DNA of 64,000 nt from an uncultured Mucilaginibacter sp. (GTDB lineage: Bacteria > Bacteroidota > Bacteroidia > Sphingobacteriales > Sphingobacteriaceae), in the NCBI GenBank assembly GCA_903864275.1, contig CAIPFE010000056.1:1-64000 (forward strand). Reading direction: 5' to 3'. The notes beneath the pieces were generated by a model. It was not told the origin of the DNA and searched no databases. It worked only from the letters and a program-made list of their open reading frames with translations. The translations under genes and the position numbers were made by a program. Positions 8,204-17,256 of this stretch are shown here, one piece after another (the first letter of the stretch is position 1; every line of letters begins with the position of its first letter).

Positions 8204-10807
8204 ATGCTTACAGTAAAACCCCATCATATTATCGCTATTGGCGCCTCTGCGGGCGGTATGGAAGAGATCAATGCCTTTTTTGACCATACGCCTTTAGATG
8301 GTGTTTCATATATCATTATCCAGCATTTATCATCTGATTTTAAAAGCAGGATGGTTGAATTGCTTGGAAGGCATAGCAAGCTTGCCGTCAATGAAGCCGA
8401 AAATGAGATGCTTGTGAAGACCAACCAGGTTTACCTTATCCCCAACGATAAGTTTATGACCATCCGTAATGATAAGCTGTATTTAACCGAAAAAGATAAA
8501 ACCCACACCCCCCACCTTACTATTAACAGGTTTTTTAACTCCCTTGCTGCCGAATGCGGTAAAAAAGCCATTGTCGTAATTCTTTCCGGGCTGGGCAGCG
8601 ACGGTACTGAGGGTGTAAAAGCTATCAAAAAAGCGGGTGGAATGGTGATCGCCCGCAACCCGGAAACTTCCGCATTTGCCAGCATGCCTTCGCACGCCAT
8701 TGCTACCGGCCTGGTTGATTTTATCCTGGAGCCTGAATTGATGCCCGGCGCTATTGAAGATTATGTAAAATATGGTTCGGAGTTAATTTACGATAACACT
8801 GATGATGAAAAAAATATCACAGCGATCATTAACCTTATAAAAGAAAAGTCGCCGCTTGATTTTTCTGATTACAAACAAACCACCATACTACGAAGGACGA
8901 AAAGAAAGGCGTCTTATGGTAATTTCACATCGCTTGCGGGCTATCTTGAATTTCTGAAAACTTCCCCCGAGGAAGTAGATGCACTTGCTAAGGATTTCCT
9001 GATCAGTGTTACGTCGTTTTTCAGGGATAGTGAAGCTTTTGATTTTATACAAAAGAGTATATTGCCTGGCATACTGGAAAAGCTTGCGCCTGGTGACGAA
9101 CTGAAAATGTGGGTGGCCGGCTGCGCTACCGGCGAAGAGGTTTATTCTATAGCCATATTGATAGCCGAGCAGTTAACCGGCAAATTTAAAAATACGGTAG
9201 TGAAAATATTTGCTACTGATATTGATAGCCCGGCATTGATCCATGCCGGCCGGGGGATCTACAATTCAAACATTACAAAAAATGTATCGGCTCAGCGGCT
9301 CGAAAAATATTTCTCGAAAGAGGGGGGCAGCTTCAAAATAAAACCTGAGGTACGAAAGATGGTGATCTTTGCACAACACGACCTTGTGAAGAACCCGCCT
9401 TATTGCAATATGCATTTTATCAGCTGCCGCAACCTGTTGATATACATGACGCCTATTTTGCAAAAAAAGATATTTACCATGCTGCTATTCGGGCTTAAAA
9501 AGGACGGCTATTTATTTTTAGGCTCCAGCGAAAACCCTATGCCTATCATCAAAAATCTGGAAGTAGTAAATAAAAAATGGAAGATATACAAAAACCTCGA
9601 AACAAAAAGGGTGGTACGTTTTGATGCATTTTCGATGCCCGAATTGTTCGATACTAAACGTAAACCTGTTACTTCTGCATTGGAAGATGTTTCTAAAAGT
9701 GAGGGCAGCACACTCATCGAAGCTGTAAATTTAAGTCTTGTCAAAGATTTTGATTACCTGGTGGTTTGTATTGATGAGAATAACCATGTTGTAAAATCTT
9801 ATGGAGATACCACAAAATATTTGCTTCAAAAAAACTTCAATTCAAACCTGGATGAGCTTTTGCCAAAGCCACTCAAAGTTGCCTTTAATACCTTAGTCTC
9901 CGACGCTTTAAAAACAAATAAAAAAGTTAGCGTAAAGGCGATAAAAATTAAACATGGTAAATTAATAACTAAAGTAAGTCTTTCAGTAAAGCCTTTGACT
10001 TTCGGAAAAAGGGAGCAAAGGTTATTAATGGTTACTTTTAGTGATGATGTATTGATGCTCCCGGATACGCAGGACGACAAGGTATTTGATGAAAAAATAT
10101 ACCATGATCAATACACAAAAAATTTAGAGGAGGAGTTAAAGGAAGTAAAAGACAAACTTCGGTCCACTTACGAGCAGTTAGATGCTTCCAATGAGAATAT
10201 GCAGTCGTTTAACGAAGAGCTGATCTCGGCAAACGAAGAAATGCAAAGTACCAATGAAGAAATGCAGTCGGTGAACGAGGAGTTGGATACCATTAATTCC
10301 GACTACCAGTTAAAAAACAAAGAGCTGCTGGTATTAAACGATGATCTGAATAATTATTTCAGGAGTAATATAAACGGCCAGTTAATTATCAATAATGACC
10401 TTATTTTAATGAAATTCTCGCCTGGGACGGTAAAACAGATAAACCTGCTCGAAAGCGACATAGGCAGGCCGCTCAGTAATATTACCACGAATATAAAATT
10501 TGAAACCATAATTGGTGACATTAAACAGGTACTTGCCAAAGGAGTTATTATTACCAAGGAAATTGAGACAAATGACGGGCGATGGTACCAGATCATGACG
10601 ATGCCTTATTTGCAGCAGGCAGAAAACAAAAACAGTGGGGCAATTATAACTTTTAATGATATTACCGAGTTAAAGAACACCCAGGTAGAGCTTGATAAAA
10701 AAATCAGATACTACAGCGCATCAATGCCGACCTCGACCATTTTATTCATGCCGCCTCGCATGACCTGCTGGCCCCGCTTGGGGTTATTGAAACAAGCATT
10801 AACGTGA
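8204..10807 (+). CDS. CheB-CheR-PAS hybrid signalling protein (N-terminal part of a frameshifted kinase gene)
   Basis: The 867-residue frame holds a CheB methylesterase domain (about residues 5-190; Ser in 'IGASAGGME', His in 'IIQHLSS', Asp in 'GLGSDGTEG'), a CheR methyltransferase domain (about 200-470; 'SVTSFFRD', 'AGCATGEEVYS'), a long Glu/Asn-rich coiled coil (about 640-705) and a PAS domain (about 705-825) ending 'FNDITELKN'. There is no signal peptide. After Lys833 the reading frame is lost: the last 34 residues are unlike any domain and replace the histidine-kinase H-box, which continues intact in another frame. Adding one A to the A7 run at 10697-10703 restores a protein of about 1071 residues ending at 11418. 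The family links chemoreceptor-type methylation modules to a kinase. Confidence 0.9.
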   Translation: MLTVKPHHIIAIGASAGGMEEINAFFDHTPLDGVSYIIIQHLSSDFKSRMVELLGRHSKLAVNEAENEMLVKTNQVYLIPNDKFMTIRNDKLYLTEKDKTHTPHLTINRFFNSLAAECGKKAIVVILSGLGSDGTEGVKAIKKAGGMVIARNPETSAFASMPSHAIATGLVDFILEPELMPGAIEDYVKYGSELIYDNTDDEKNITAIINLIKEKSPLDFSDYKQTTILRRTKRKASYGNFTSLAGYLEFLKTSPEEVDALAKDFLISVTSFFRDSEAFDFIQKSILPGILEKLAPGDELKMWVAGCATGEEVYSIAILIAEQLTGKFKNTVVKIFATDIDSPALIHAGRGIYNSNITKNVSAQRLEKYFSKEGGSFKIKPEVRKMVIFAQHDLVKNPPYCNMHFISCRNLLIYMTPILQKKIFTMLLFGLKKDGYLFLGSSENPMPIIKNLEVVNKKWKIYKNLETKRVVRFDAFSMPELFDTKRKPVTSALEDVSKSEGSTLIEAVNLSLVKDFDYLVVCIDENNHVVKSYGDTTKYLLQKNFNSNLDELLPKPLKVAFNTLVSDALKTNKKVSVKAIKIKHGKLITKVSLSVKPLTFGKREQRLLMVTFSDDVLMLPDTQDDKVFDEKIYHDQYTKNLEEELKEVKDKLRSTYEQLDASNENMQSFNEELISANEEMQSTNEEMQSVNEELDTINSDYQLKNKELLVLNDDLNNYFRSNINGQLIINNDLILMKFSPGTVKQINLLESDIGRPLSNITTNIKFETIIGDIKQVLAKGVIITKEIETNDGRWYQIMTMPYLQQAENKNSGAIITFNDITELKNTQVELDKKIRYYSASMPTSTILFMPPRMTCWPRLGLLKQALT
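10697..10703 (+). other. Frameshift site: A7 run splitting the kinase gene
   Basis: Codons GAT AAA AAA ATC occur here. With eight A's the sequence reads Asp-Lys-Lys-Asn-Gln-Ile-Leu-Gln-Arg and runs directly into the H-box 'FIHAASHDLLAPLG', whose phosphoacceptor His codon is at 10759-10761. A sequencing or assembly indel, a true mutation, or slippage (polymerase on A7, or a P-site tRNA-Lys slipping -1) could explain it. Confidence 0.9.
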
Positions 10808-11418
10808 TGAACCGGATACCCCTGAGCGAACCAAAGCTGATGGAGTTTTTAGATATGATCAATGCATCCATTAAAAAGTTTAGTATGCTGATCAAAGACA
10901 TTGGTACAATAGCCAAAATAGAGGCCGAAATGATCACCATGGAAATGGTTGACCTTGATGAGATCATCAACAATGTTGAATGGAGCCTCGCTAATAAAAT
11001 TGAATCAACTGGCGCGGTAATAACCAGGGAACTTGAAGTTAAACATATTTTATTTTCGAAAAAGAATTTTCGTAGTATTTTATATAACCTGGTCTCGAAT
11101 GCTGTTAAATTCAAACGTGATGAAAACCCGTTAATTCACATCCATTGCGTAAAAGAGGGGGAGCATATTATCCTTACCGTTCGGGACAACGGCATGGGCA
11201 TACCAAAGGTCAGGCTTAATAAGATTTTTGAAATGTACGGCAGGCTCCACCAGGATATAGAAGGCCACGGCATTGGTTTGTACCTTGCAAAAAAAATAGT
11301 AGACGCCGCCGGCGGAAATATTATTGTTGAAAGTGAGCCTGGCAAGGGCAGCAAGTTTATTATATACCTGAAAGCATCACCTGCGCTGCATCCGGTAACT
11401 GATGTTTCTTTAAATTAA
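10804..11418 (+). CDS. Histidine kinase catalytic part (C-terminal part of the frameshifted CheB-CheR kinase)
   Basis: This 204-residue frame is the remainder of the kinase. It opens inside the dimerisation helix, after the true H-box, whose in-frame coding starts at about 10708. It contains the HATPase_c N-box ('LYNLVSNAVKFKRD'), the G1 box ('VRDNGMGIP') and the G2 region ('GHGIGLYLAKKIVDAAGG'). On its own, from GTG 10804 or ATG 10807, it would lack the phosphoacceptor His and could not autophosphorylate, so it should be read as one gene with the preceding frame. The ATG overlaps the upstream TGA as ATGA, so separate coupled translation is formally possible. The stop codon abuts the repeat array at 11421. 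Confidence 0.88.
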   Translation: MMNRIPLSEPKLMEFLDMINASIKKFSMLIKDIGTIAKIEAEMITMEMVDLDEIINNVEWSLANKIESTGAVITRELEVKHILFSKKNFRSILYNLVSNAVKFKRDENPLIHIHCVKEGEHIILTVRDNGMGIPKVRLNKIFEMYGRLHQDIEGHGIGLYLAKKIVDAAGGNIIVESEPGKGSKFIIYLKASPALHPVTDVSLN

Positions 11419-11420
11419 TG

Positions 11421-11555
11421 TAGGTTGTAAGGGTTGTAATAAGTTGAAAGGGTTGTAATGGTAAAAGCTGCTACTTAAACCGCTGCAACTCCTACAACCT
11501 TTACAACCTTTACAACCCTTTCAACTTAATTCAACCTTTTCAACTCTTACAACCT
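11421..11555. repeat. Inverted GTTGTAAG-type array between convergent genes
   Basis: The left arm (11421-11461) is four degenerate copies of GTTGTAAG/GTTGAAAG with 8-10 nt spacing. The right arm (11491-11555) is complementary, built from units such as TACAACCTT. The arms can form a long hairpin with a loop of about 30 nt. The left arm begins three bases after the kinase stop and the right arm runs into the phospholipase stop codon at 11554-11556, so a bidirectional terminator role is plausible. Confidence 0.85.
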
Positions 11556-12894
11556 ATTTCCCAGCCGGCGTAAGCGGCGGTTCATTAAGCTTGTAGTATA
11601 TCCCTTTATCCGTTTTTAAGCTATCAATTTTTACAGGTTTTGCAGCTTCAACGCCTTGAATGCCGATATAGGTTTTTTTCCAGTAGCCGGGATACTTTTG
11701 CGCCAGTTTTACTGTATCAATACCTTTATAAAAAGTTAAAATATTTTCTTTTAACGGAGCTGTGAGGTTGTCGAATTTTGTTTCCCTTAGCCTGTCAACA
11801 AGTTCGGCATAGGTATCATCGGATAACTCGTATTCGCCAATCGCTGTTGGCTTACCGGTATCATAATCAATATCCGGTAACGTTACTTTATCTTCGCGCA
11901 GTTTTATAAGCGCCTTGCTATAATGAACTAAAACGGTATCGAAACTCCTGATAAACAGTTTTTCGCCAGCAGGGCCAACATCTTTAAATTTAAGCGCTTT
12001 CAGGGGACCAACTTTGGGCAGTATCCTTATAAAAAACGATAACAGCACAGCTTTAAGGCCCGGTTTCTGCCTGTCTTTTCCAAATTCAGCATAATAGGCC
12101 CTTCTCTTCATCCGGTAATGGAAAGTATGGCTATTGGCGCTCGGGTTCAACTTTTTAATATCTTGTTTCTTTATTACCCAGGCTATACGGGTCACCGTGG
12201 GCAGTAAACTTTTAACCGACCACCGGAAGGTGGATATGGCAAGGCCAAGGTCGCCAAAAACGGTATTAATATCCTGCCCGTAAGTTTTCAGGAAGGCCCT
12301 TTCCAAAACGGGCCTGGATACTTCAAAGCCTATAAAATCATGATAGTTTTGTGAAGCATAATTACCCCTCGCCAACTGAAGTACATCAAAAGATATCTCA
12401 ACCCTGCTATGCGATTTGTGGTCCTCACCATAAGTTACAACGGACCCGAATTTTTCCTTCATTTCCGGGTAAACCATAGGTACCACCAAATTTGTTGCCT
12501 CTGAATGCCCGTATTTATCGCCCAAATAGTGGCAAAGTGAACCTATAGCGAAAGCATACTCATCAAGGTTTTGTGCCTCGGAAATCAATGCCTCCACAAA
12601 ATCACCGCTGCGGACGTAATGCGAAAGGTCGGTAAAATATTCACTCCCAAACGGGAAATACCCCATGTCGGCTATCAGGCAGCCGCCATAAGCATAAGCA
12701 TGGGCTTTTTTCAAGTCCTCGTCGGTCGCCTGGGGATATTTGTATTTTAATAAAGGAAGAATGCTTTTTTCCCAGCTTGCATCAATCAGCGCTTCGTGGG
12801 TAAGTACCGAATAAGCCTTTGTTGATATGGGACTGAACAGTGCGAAAATTAAAAATAAAATAAAGTACCGAAAGGGGATTAGTAACTTCTTCAT
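11554..12894 (-). CDS. Zinc-dependent phospholipase C-family protein
   Basis: The 446-residue protein has a signal peptide (about residues 1-27, ending near 'STKAYS'). Zinc-ligand motifs typical of the Zn_dep_PLPC family are visible: 'SVLTHEALIDASW' near the N terminus and 'GSLCHYLGDKYGHSEA' around residue 120, with 'HKSHSRVEISFDV' after that. The family hydrolyses phospholipid head groups, and bacterial members of this long type are mostly uncharacterised. The C-terminal half (after about residue 220) has no recognised domain. The gene stands alone on the minus strand; its stop lies inside the inverted array shared with the kinase gene. Confidence 0.75.
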   Translation of the reverse strand: MKKLLIPFRYFILFLIFALFSPISTKAYSVLTHEALIDASWEKSILPLLKYKYPQATDEDLKKAHAYAYGGCLIADMGYFPFGSEYFTDLSHYVRSGDFVEALISEAQNLDEYAFAIGSLCHYLGDKYGHSEATNLVVPMVYPEMKEKFGSVVTYGEDHKSHSRVEISFDVLQLARGNYASQNYHDFIGFEVSRPVLERAFLKTYGQDINTVFGDLGLAISTFRWSVKSLLPTVTRIAWVIKKQDIKKLNPSANSHTFHYRMKRRAYYAEFGKDRQKPGLKAVLLSFFIRILPKVGPLKALKFKDVGPAGEKLFIRSFDTVLVHYSKALIKLREDKVTLPDIDYDTGKPTAIGEYELSDDTYAELVDRLRETKFDNLTAPLKENILTFYKGIDTVKLAQKYPGYWKKTYIGIQGVEAAKPVKIDSLKTDKGIYYKLNEPPLTPAGK

Positions 12895-13022
12895 AGGTGA
12901 AAATTGAAACGAATTTGTATTAAAGGATTAATACGGCAAAAAGTTTTAATTCGATTGCTAAATACTTTAAAAATAAATTGGTTAGCGCCCAGGCAGAAAT
13001 TAAATGGCCCTTGAGTTTATAC

Positions 13023-13055
13023 AAAAAATCCCTGCCAGTATTACCGGCAGGGATT
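13023..13055 (-). terminator. Rho-independent terminator
   Basis: A perfect 10-bp stem (AATCCCTGCC with GGCAGGGATT) with a 9-nt loop is followed on the minus strand by a run of T residues (13023-13028 as A's on the plus strand). It would end transcription of the two-gene unit at 13189-14316. Between it and that unit (13129-13160) lie ACTTTCGG-type repeat units. Confidence 0.8.
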
Positions 13056-13188
13056 AAATAATGTAGGTATCTGTGATTAGAGGTTTGGGGCGTAGTGTCT
13101 CGGATTTCAGACTTTTAACTCAATTGCAGCTTCTTTCGGACTTTACTGACTTTCGGACTAAAAACAACTAAACTTCAACTGTTAATCA

Positions 13189-13578
13189 CTAATCCTCCTT
13201 CATCCTGGCCATCATTTTGCTTTTAAGCTCCTGTTCGAAGGCCTGGTATTGATCAAACTGGTCTTTTGTAAACACGGTTTGCAGCTCGGTATCTTTTTGC
13301 TCCTGCAAAGCTTTGGCCTGTTTTATCTTTGACATTCGACTGCCGCTGCTTTTTATAATAGGCTGAAACTTTTCCGCATATTTTAGATTGATATCTTCAA
13401 CTTTTTTGGCCTGGCCTGCATTGAGGTTAAGCTTTTCTGTCATTAATTTGGTTTGATAAGCCGCGCGCTGCTCAGGGGTTGAATTTTTTAATTTCCCCAT
13501 GCCGTCCTGTGCCCTGGCGCAACCGGAAGTTATTGCAAGGGTAAAGATGACTGCCAAAAAGCAAAAAATATTTTTCAT
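13189..13578 (-). CDS. Small exported Spy/CpxP-like or DUF4890-like protein
   Basis: The 129-residue product has an N-terminal signal segment (residues 1-23, with 'SGCARAQ', which could also be read as a lipobox at Cys20). The mature part is helical and charged, with 'TPEQRAAYQTKLMTEKLNLNAGQ' and a C-terminal 'FTKDQFDQYQAFEQELKSKM'. This resembles the LTxxQ-type arrangement of Spy/CpxP periplasmic chaperone-like proteins and DUF4890 proteins of Bacteroidota. It starts 12 bases after the preceding lipoprotein gene, so the two form a unit. The function is inferred from general resemblance only. Confidence 0.65.
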   Translation of the reverse strand: MKNIFCFLAVIFTLAITSGCARAQDGMGKLKNSTPEQRAAYQTKLMTEKLNLNAGQAKKVEDINLKYAEKFQPIIKSSGSRMSKIKQAKALQEQKDTELQTVFTKDQFDQYQAFEQELKSKMMARMKED

Positions 13579-13590
13579 ACCATTTTTAAT

Positions 13591-14316
13591 TTAAGACCAT
13601 TGGATAACATACGTTTTGCCGCTGTTTAACACCAAGTTTGCCGTTTTATTGCCAAGGAAAGTAATAGTACCGCTAAAGCTAAAACTTTTCCCCGAACTTG
13701 AGGTAGCTTGTATTGTTACCGCGGCTGTTCCTGACGCAATTTCCTGGGTTGTTTTATCAACTGCTATATTGGTGCCTGTAATGGTAATAACGCTGTTAAA
13801 AGTGTATTGTCTTAGTATTTTTGAGGTGGTGGTACCAGTACGGGTGTAAGTAGTGTTAAATGAATATTGTGTTGCACTTGCTCCAAACCCGGTCATAACA
13901 AAACCGCCCTTACTGTTATCAGATGATGACATGTTAGGGCCATCATAGCTGCCGGTGCCGGTAAAGTTAAAAGTAAGCTGGCTTGGGGTAGCTCCGCTGC
14001 AAGCCAAATTGTAATTCCACATCAGGCTATAACTGAAAGTAGGAGTGGCCCCCGCTGCACTTGCTATGGTATAACTGGAATCCTTTGACACAGCGCAGGA
14101 AAAAGTAGACGTATTATAGGTACTAACCGATCTGTTTACCTGGTCAACCATACCGCCGGATGATGGTGCCACCGCATTGGTGCTTAATTGCGCAGCATCG
14201 GCCTCGGTTACTGTCGTCGCAGCGGCATCTTTTTTACAGGAAGACAAGTTGATCGCTAAGCCAGCCGTCACGACTGCCGCCACCAGGATTTTTGGGATGT
14301 AAATGTTATTTTTCAT
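13591..14316 (-). CDS. Hypothetical lipoprotein
   Basis: The 241-residue protein carries a signal peptide with lipobox 'LSSCKKD' (Cys27). The rest is rich in Ser, Thr and Gly with alternating polar/hydrophobic stretches suggesting a beta-rich exported domain. I do not recognise a family. It is the first gene of a probable two-gene unit with the small Spy-like gene 12 bases downstream. A surface or periplasmic location is inferred from the lipobox. Confidence 0.75.
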   Translation of the reverse strand: MKNNIYIPKILVAAVVTAGLAINLSSCKKDAAATTVTEADAAQLSTNAVAPSSGGMVDQVNRSVSTYNTSTFSCAVSKDSSYTIASAAGATPTFSYSLMWNYNLACSGATPSQLTFNFTGTGSYDGPNMSSSDNSKGGFVMTGFGASATQYSFNTTYTRTGTTTSKILRQYTFNSVITITGTNIAVDKTTQEIASGTAAVTIQATSSSGKSFSFSGTITFLGNKTANLVLNSGKTYVIQWS

Positions 14317-14432
14317 GATTTTAATGTTTGTAAATTATTGATTCTGTTTGTTTTATTGTTTTTTTATGTCTGACGAAAACGAATTAAAAAGGTTTATTCA
14401 TTAAAGGTGAAACGTCCAAATACGGGGGTGAA

Positions 14433-15206
14433 CTAACTATTTACTTTATTTTTTCCTTTAAACAGCTCTGCAAACCCTCTAAAAACAAGTACAAATGGTT
14501 TATAACCCATTGAACCGGTGGTCAGTCCGTAATTAACCTTTTCCGTTTCTGGCTGGTATGTTTTAAACAGTTTGTCCCAAATAAGCAGCACCCCGCCAAA
14601 GTTTTTATCAATGTATATAGCATTACTGCCATGATGCACCCGGTGCGCTGCCGGCGTATCGATAAACCCTTCAAGTATCCCCATTTTATCCACTGCCTCG
14701 GTATGCAAAAAGAATTGGTAAGCCAGGTTAAGCGCGTAGGATATCACAATAAAATCAGCCGGCATCCCCAATAAGGCCGCGGGTATAAAAAACAGGGGGC
14801 TAATGATTGCCGATAACCAGTTCAAACGGTAAGCGGCAGTCAGGTTCATGTGCATGGCCGAATGGTGTACCATGTGAAAGGCCCAGAGGGGTTTCCAAAA
14901 ATGCGACATCCTGTGAAACCAGTAATAGATAAAGTCGGCTGTGATAAAAGTCAGCAGGAAAACCCATGCGTTCTCTGGTAACTTAACTGGCGCCAATCGG
15001 GTAAAAAATCCCAAAAGAGTTAACTGGTAGCCTGCAAATAAAATTTTGGAGAAATGAAAACCGGCCAAAATAGCCAGATTAGAAAACGTCTCTTTTATAT
15101 CGTAGATCTTCTTATCATTTTTCCAGCCCCAAATTATCTCGGCCAATATCAGCAGTAATAAAAATCCTAATACCCAAATACGGTATGGCCCTGCATAACG
15201 TTTCAT
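14433..15206 (-). CDS. Sterol desaturase/fatty acid hydroxylase-family membrane protein
   Basis: The 257-residue protein has about four or five membrane segments and the His-rich di-iron motifs of the fatty acid hydroxylase superfamily: 'HRMSH', 'HMVHHSAMH', 'HTEAV' and 'HRVHHGSN'. Family members hydroxylate or desaturate sterols, carotenoids or fatty acyl chains; the substrate here cannot be deduced. It precedes a LytS/LytTR pair on the same strand, but about 100 bases separate it from the regulator gene downstream, so it is not clearly in that operon. Confidence 0.88.
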   Translation of the reverse strand: MKRYAGPYRIWVLGFLLLLILAEIIWGWKNDKKIYDIKETFSNLAILAGFHFSKILFAGYQLTLLGFFTRLAPVKLPENAWVFLLTFITADFIYYWFHRMSHFWKPLWAFHMVHHSAMHMNLTAAYRLNWLSAIISPLFFIPAALLGMPADFIVISYALNLAYQFFLHTEAVDKMGILEGFIDTPAAHRVHHGSNAIYIDKNFGGVLLIWDKLFKTYQPETEKVNYGLTTGSMGYKPFVLVFRGFAELFKGKNKVNS

Positions 15207-15325
15207 CTTTTTGCTTTTTTATGTTCGTTTTCATCATTTAGTGATGAATACTATAAAATTAACCCGATGAAACAGAAATAGTTGATGAAAACAAGGTGAG
15301 ACTGAAAATCAGGGGGATGAAGCGT

Positions 15326-16105
15326 TCAGCTATTCATCCAGGTTTTAAATTCGGGCACACGGGCCTTACTGATGATAATGCTTTCAGGCGGCTGGGGTTT
15401 GATCTTTACAGATAAACGTCCGTTAAAATAAAAATCAACTTCTGTTATTTCCCTACGGTTGATAATAAATTGCCGGTTTGCCCTAAAAAACTGGTCCGGA
15501 TCAAGCTGCCGTTCCAGCTGCTCCATGGTGAAGTCGACGACGTATTGGCGATCATCAACCGTTTGGGCATAAACCAATTCATGTGCCGTATAAAACCATG
15601 CGATATTTTTAGTTTCAAGCGGGATGAGCTTATCCCTGTAATGCACCAAAAATGATTTTTTATAAAGTTTAGCGTTTGCATTTAACTGGCCGATCAACTC
15701 TTCAAGATCAAAAACATCTTGTTCTGTAGTTTGGCGGGGGATAAGGTTGTTAAACTTATTTAAGGCCTGCTCCACTTCGTTATCATCAAAAGGCTTCAAA
15801 ATATAATCGATTCCGTTATTTTTAAATGCCTGGATGGCATAATCGTTATAAGCGGTGACAAATATTACCGGCTTTAAAACCTTTACCGTTTTAAATATAT
15901 CAAAAGATAAACCATCGGCCAGCCTTATATCCATAAACACAAGGTCGAAGCCGTTTGCCGCATCCCTGAACCATTCAACAGATTCTGTCACGCCGGTAAG
16001 TACCATAACGATGGTGATCGACTCGTCGATTTTACTTAGAAGGCGTACAAGGTTCCTTGCGCTCGCAGGCTCGTCTTCTATAATTACAACGCGTAATGGC
16101 TTCAT
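15326..16105 (-). CDS. LytTR-family response regulator
   Basis: The 259-residue protein has a receiver domain (about residues 4-120, phosphoacceptor Asp59 in 'DLVFMDIRLADG', 'VIFVTAYNDYAIQAF' and the conserved Lys of 'YILKPFD') and a C-terminal LytTR DNA-binding domain (about 155-255; 'FFRANRQFIINRREI'). It overlaps the end of the upstream kinase gene by four bases (ATGA), a translationally coupled two-component pair. The target genes are unknown. Confidence 0.95.
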   Translation of the reverse strand: MKPLRVVIIEDEPASARNLVRLLSKIDESITIVMVLTGVTESVEWFRDAANGFDLVFMDIRLADGLSFDIFKTVKVLKPVIFVTAYNDYAIQAFKNNGIDYILKPFDDNEVEQALNKFNNLIPRQTTEQDVFDLEELIGQLNANAKLYKKSFLVHYRDKLIPLETKNIAWFYTAHELVYAQTVDDRQYVVDFTMEQLERQLDPDQFFRANRQFIINRREITEVDFYFNGRLSVKIKPQPPESIIISKARVPEFKTWMNS

Positions 16106-17109
16106 CTTTTTAAAGGCAATTTAACGATAAAACTGTCCGTGGTTTTTTGTATCTCTATTTCCTGGTGCATTAATATGCAGAAGCGGCTGTTTAAGTTAGC
16201 AAGGCCTATTCCTGTACTGTTTTCGGGCTCTGTAATTTCCTGCAAGTTGTTTTTCACCAACAAATAATCGTCGTCAATATAAATCTTAACTGTTAACGGC
16301 CTTGTTAACGACACCGAGTTATGCTTTGCTGCATTTTCGAGCAAGGGCTGCAGTGTTAAATGGGGTATAGTAAAATTCTGATCATTGACGTCAATATCTG
16401 TTTCAAGCGTGAAGGCATCTTCGAACCTCATCTTTAACAACTGCTCGTACGACCTGATCATAGTTAATTCTTCAGCAATTGAAACCAGGTTGTTTAAGGG
16501 TCGGGCAAGGGCGTACCGGAATATTTTAGAAAGATGGCTTATAAAATATTGCGCCTTTTCGGGATCTTCCCGTATGATGCCAGAAAGGCTGCTCAGCGAG
16601 TTAAATAAAAAATGTGGGTTAAGTTGCTCTTTCAATAGTTCAAGTTCGGCTTCAAGGTAAGCTGTTTTTAACTGGCTGTTCTCCCTATCTTTTTGTTTGC
16701 TTTTGCGTAACAGGTAGATAATTTTAATGATTATCCCGGTGAACAAAGTACTCAGAAAGAATCGGGTGAAATATCCCGACCAAAAAATGCCCTTTAACTG
16801 GAAATTTATAAAAAACCGTCGCTGAAAAATGCCGCCTGCCAGGCAGCAAACGATCATCAGGGCGATGGTAATGAACGCGTTAAGGATTTGCTTGTTAGTG
16901 CTTATGTTATTACGCCTTAGGTTAATATAGAATATTAAATAACAAAAGGCGCTGTTGTAAAACACCTGGAAAAGCAGTTCGGCAAGGTTAAAATGCCAGA
17001 ACTGGGCAATAAAACCATTTTCGCGAAGCGCAAGAAATTTCGGACTACTTAGCAGCAGGGCTATCAGGAATGAACTGTACCAGCAAATACGTCTTTCGGA
17101 TTTGTCCAT
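16102..17109 (-). CDS. LytS/YehU-type sensor histidine kinase
   Basis: The 335-residue protein has about four membrane segments in residues 10-135, then a linker and a His_kinase domain with the phosphoacceptor His166 in 'EQLNPHFLFNSL'. The ATPase region has 'LQPLLENAAKHN' and 'GIGLANLNSRF'. There is no periplasmic sensor domain, so the signal is probably sensed in or near the membrane. It is co-transcribed with the LytTR regulator it overlaps by 4 bases. This arrangement is very common in Bacteroidota. Confidence 0.95.
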   Translation of the reverse strand: MDKSERRICWYSSFLIALLLSSPKFLALRENGFIAQFWHFNLAELLFQVFYNSAFCYLIFYINLRRNNISTNKQILNAFITIALMIVCCLAGGIFQRRFFINFQLKGIFWSGYFTRFFLSTLFTGIIIKIIYLLRKSKQKDRENSQLKTAYLEAELELLKEQLNPHFLFNSLSSLSGIIREDPEKAQYFISHLSKIFRYALARPLNNLVSIAEELTMIRSYEQLLKMRFEDAFTLETDIDVNDQNFTIPHLTLQPLLENAAKHNSVSLTRPLTVKIYIDDDYLLVKNNLQEITEPENSTGIGLANLNSRFCILMHQEIEIQKTTDSFIVKLPLKR

Positions 17110-17197
17110 CCTGTAAAATTAGAAGCTTAAAACTGTAATTTATAAATATTGAGGGTAAAGCTGAAATATACAGGGGTGAAGCTGGAAATTATAAAAC

Positions 17198-17229
17198 AAA
17201 GGGCGGTCCCGGAAAACCGGGCCGCCCTT
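17198..17229 (-). terminator. Terminator downstream of the glycine-rich protein gene
   Basis: AAGGGCGGTCCCGG and CCGGGCCGCCCTT pair as a GC-rich stem with one bulged base and an AAAA loop; a T-rich tract follows on the minus strand. It lies 28 bases beyond the stop at 17257. Confidence 0.75.
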
Positions 17230-17256
17230 AAATATATGTATATTAAAAAGGAGCTG

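Noticed and set aside
7997..8287. 96-codon minus-strand frame upstream of the CheB-CheR gene
   Set aside because: It overlaps the well-supported start of the CheB domain and has no family resemblance; it looks like chance.
10694..10710. Canonical programmed -1 heptamer (X XXY YYZ) at the kinase split
   Set aside because: Tandem slippage would place the P-site tRNA on TAA (first-base mismatch), and no clear downstream pseudoknot was seen; single-site slippage or an indel is more likely.
11421..11555. CRISPR array
   Set aside because: The repeats are only 8-10 nt, degenerate and without spacers, and no cas genes are present.
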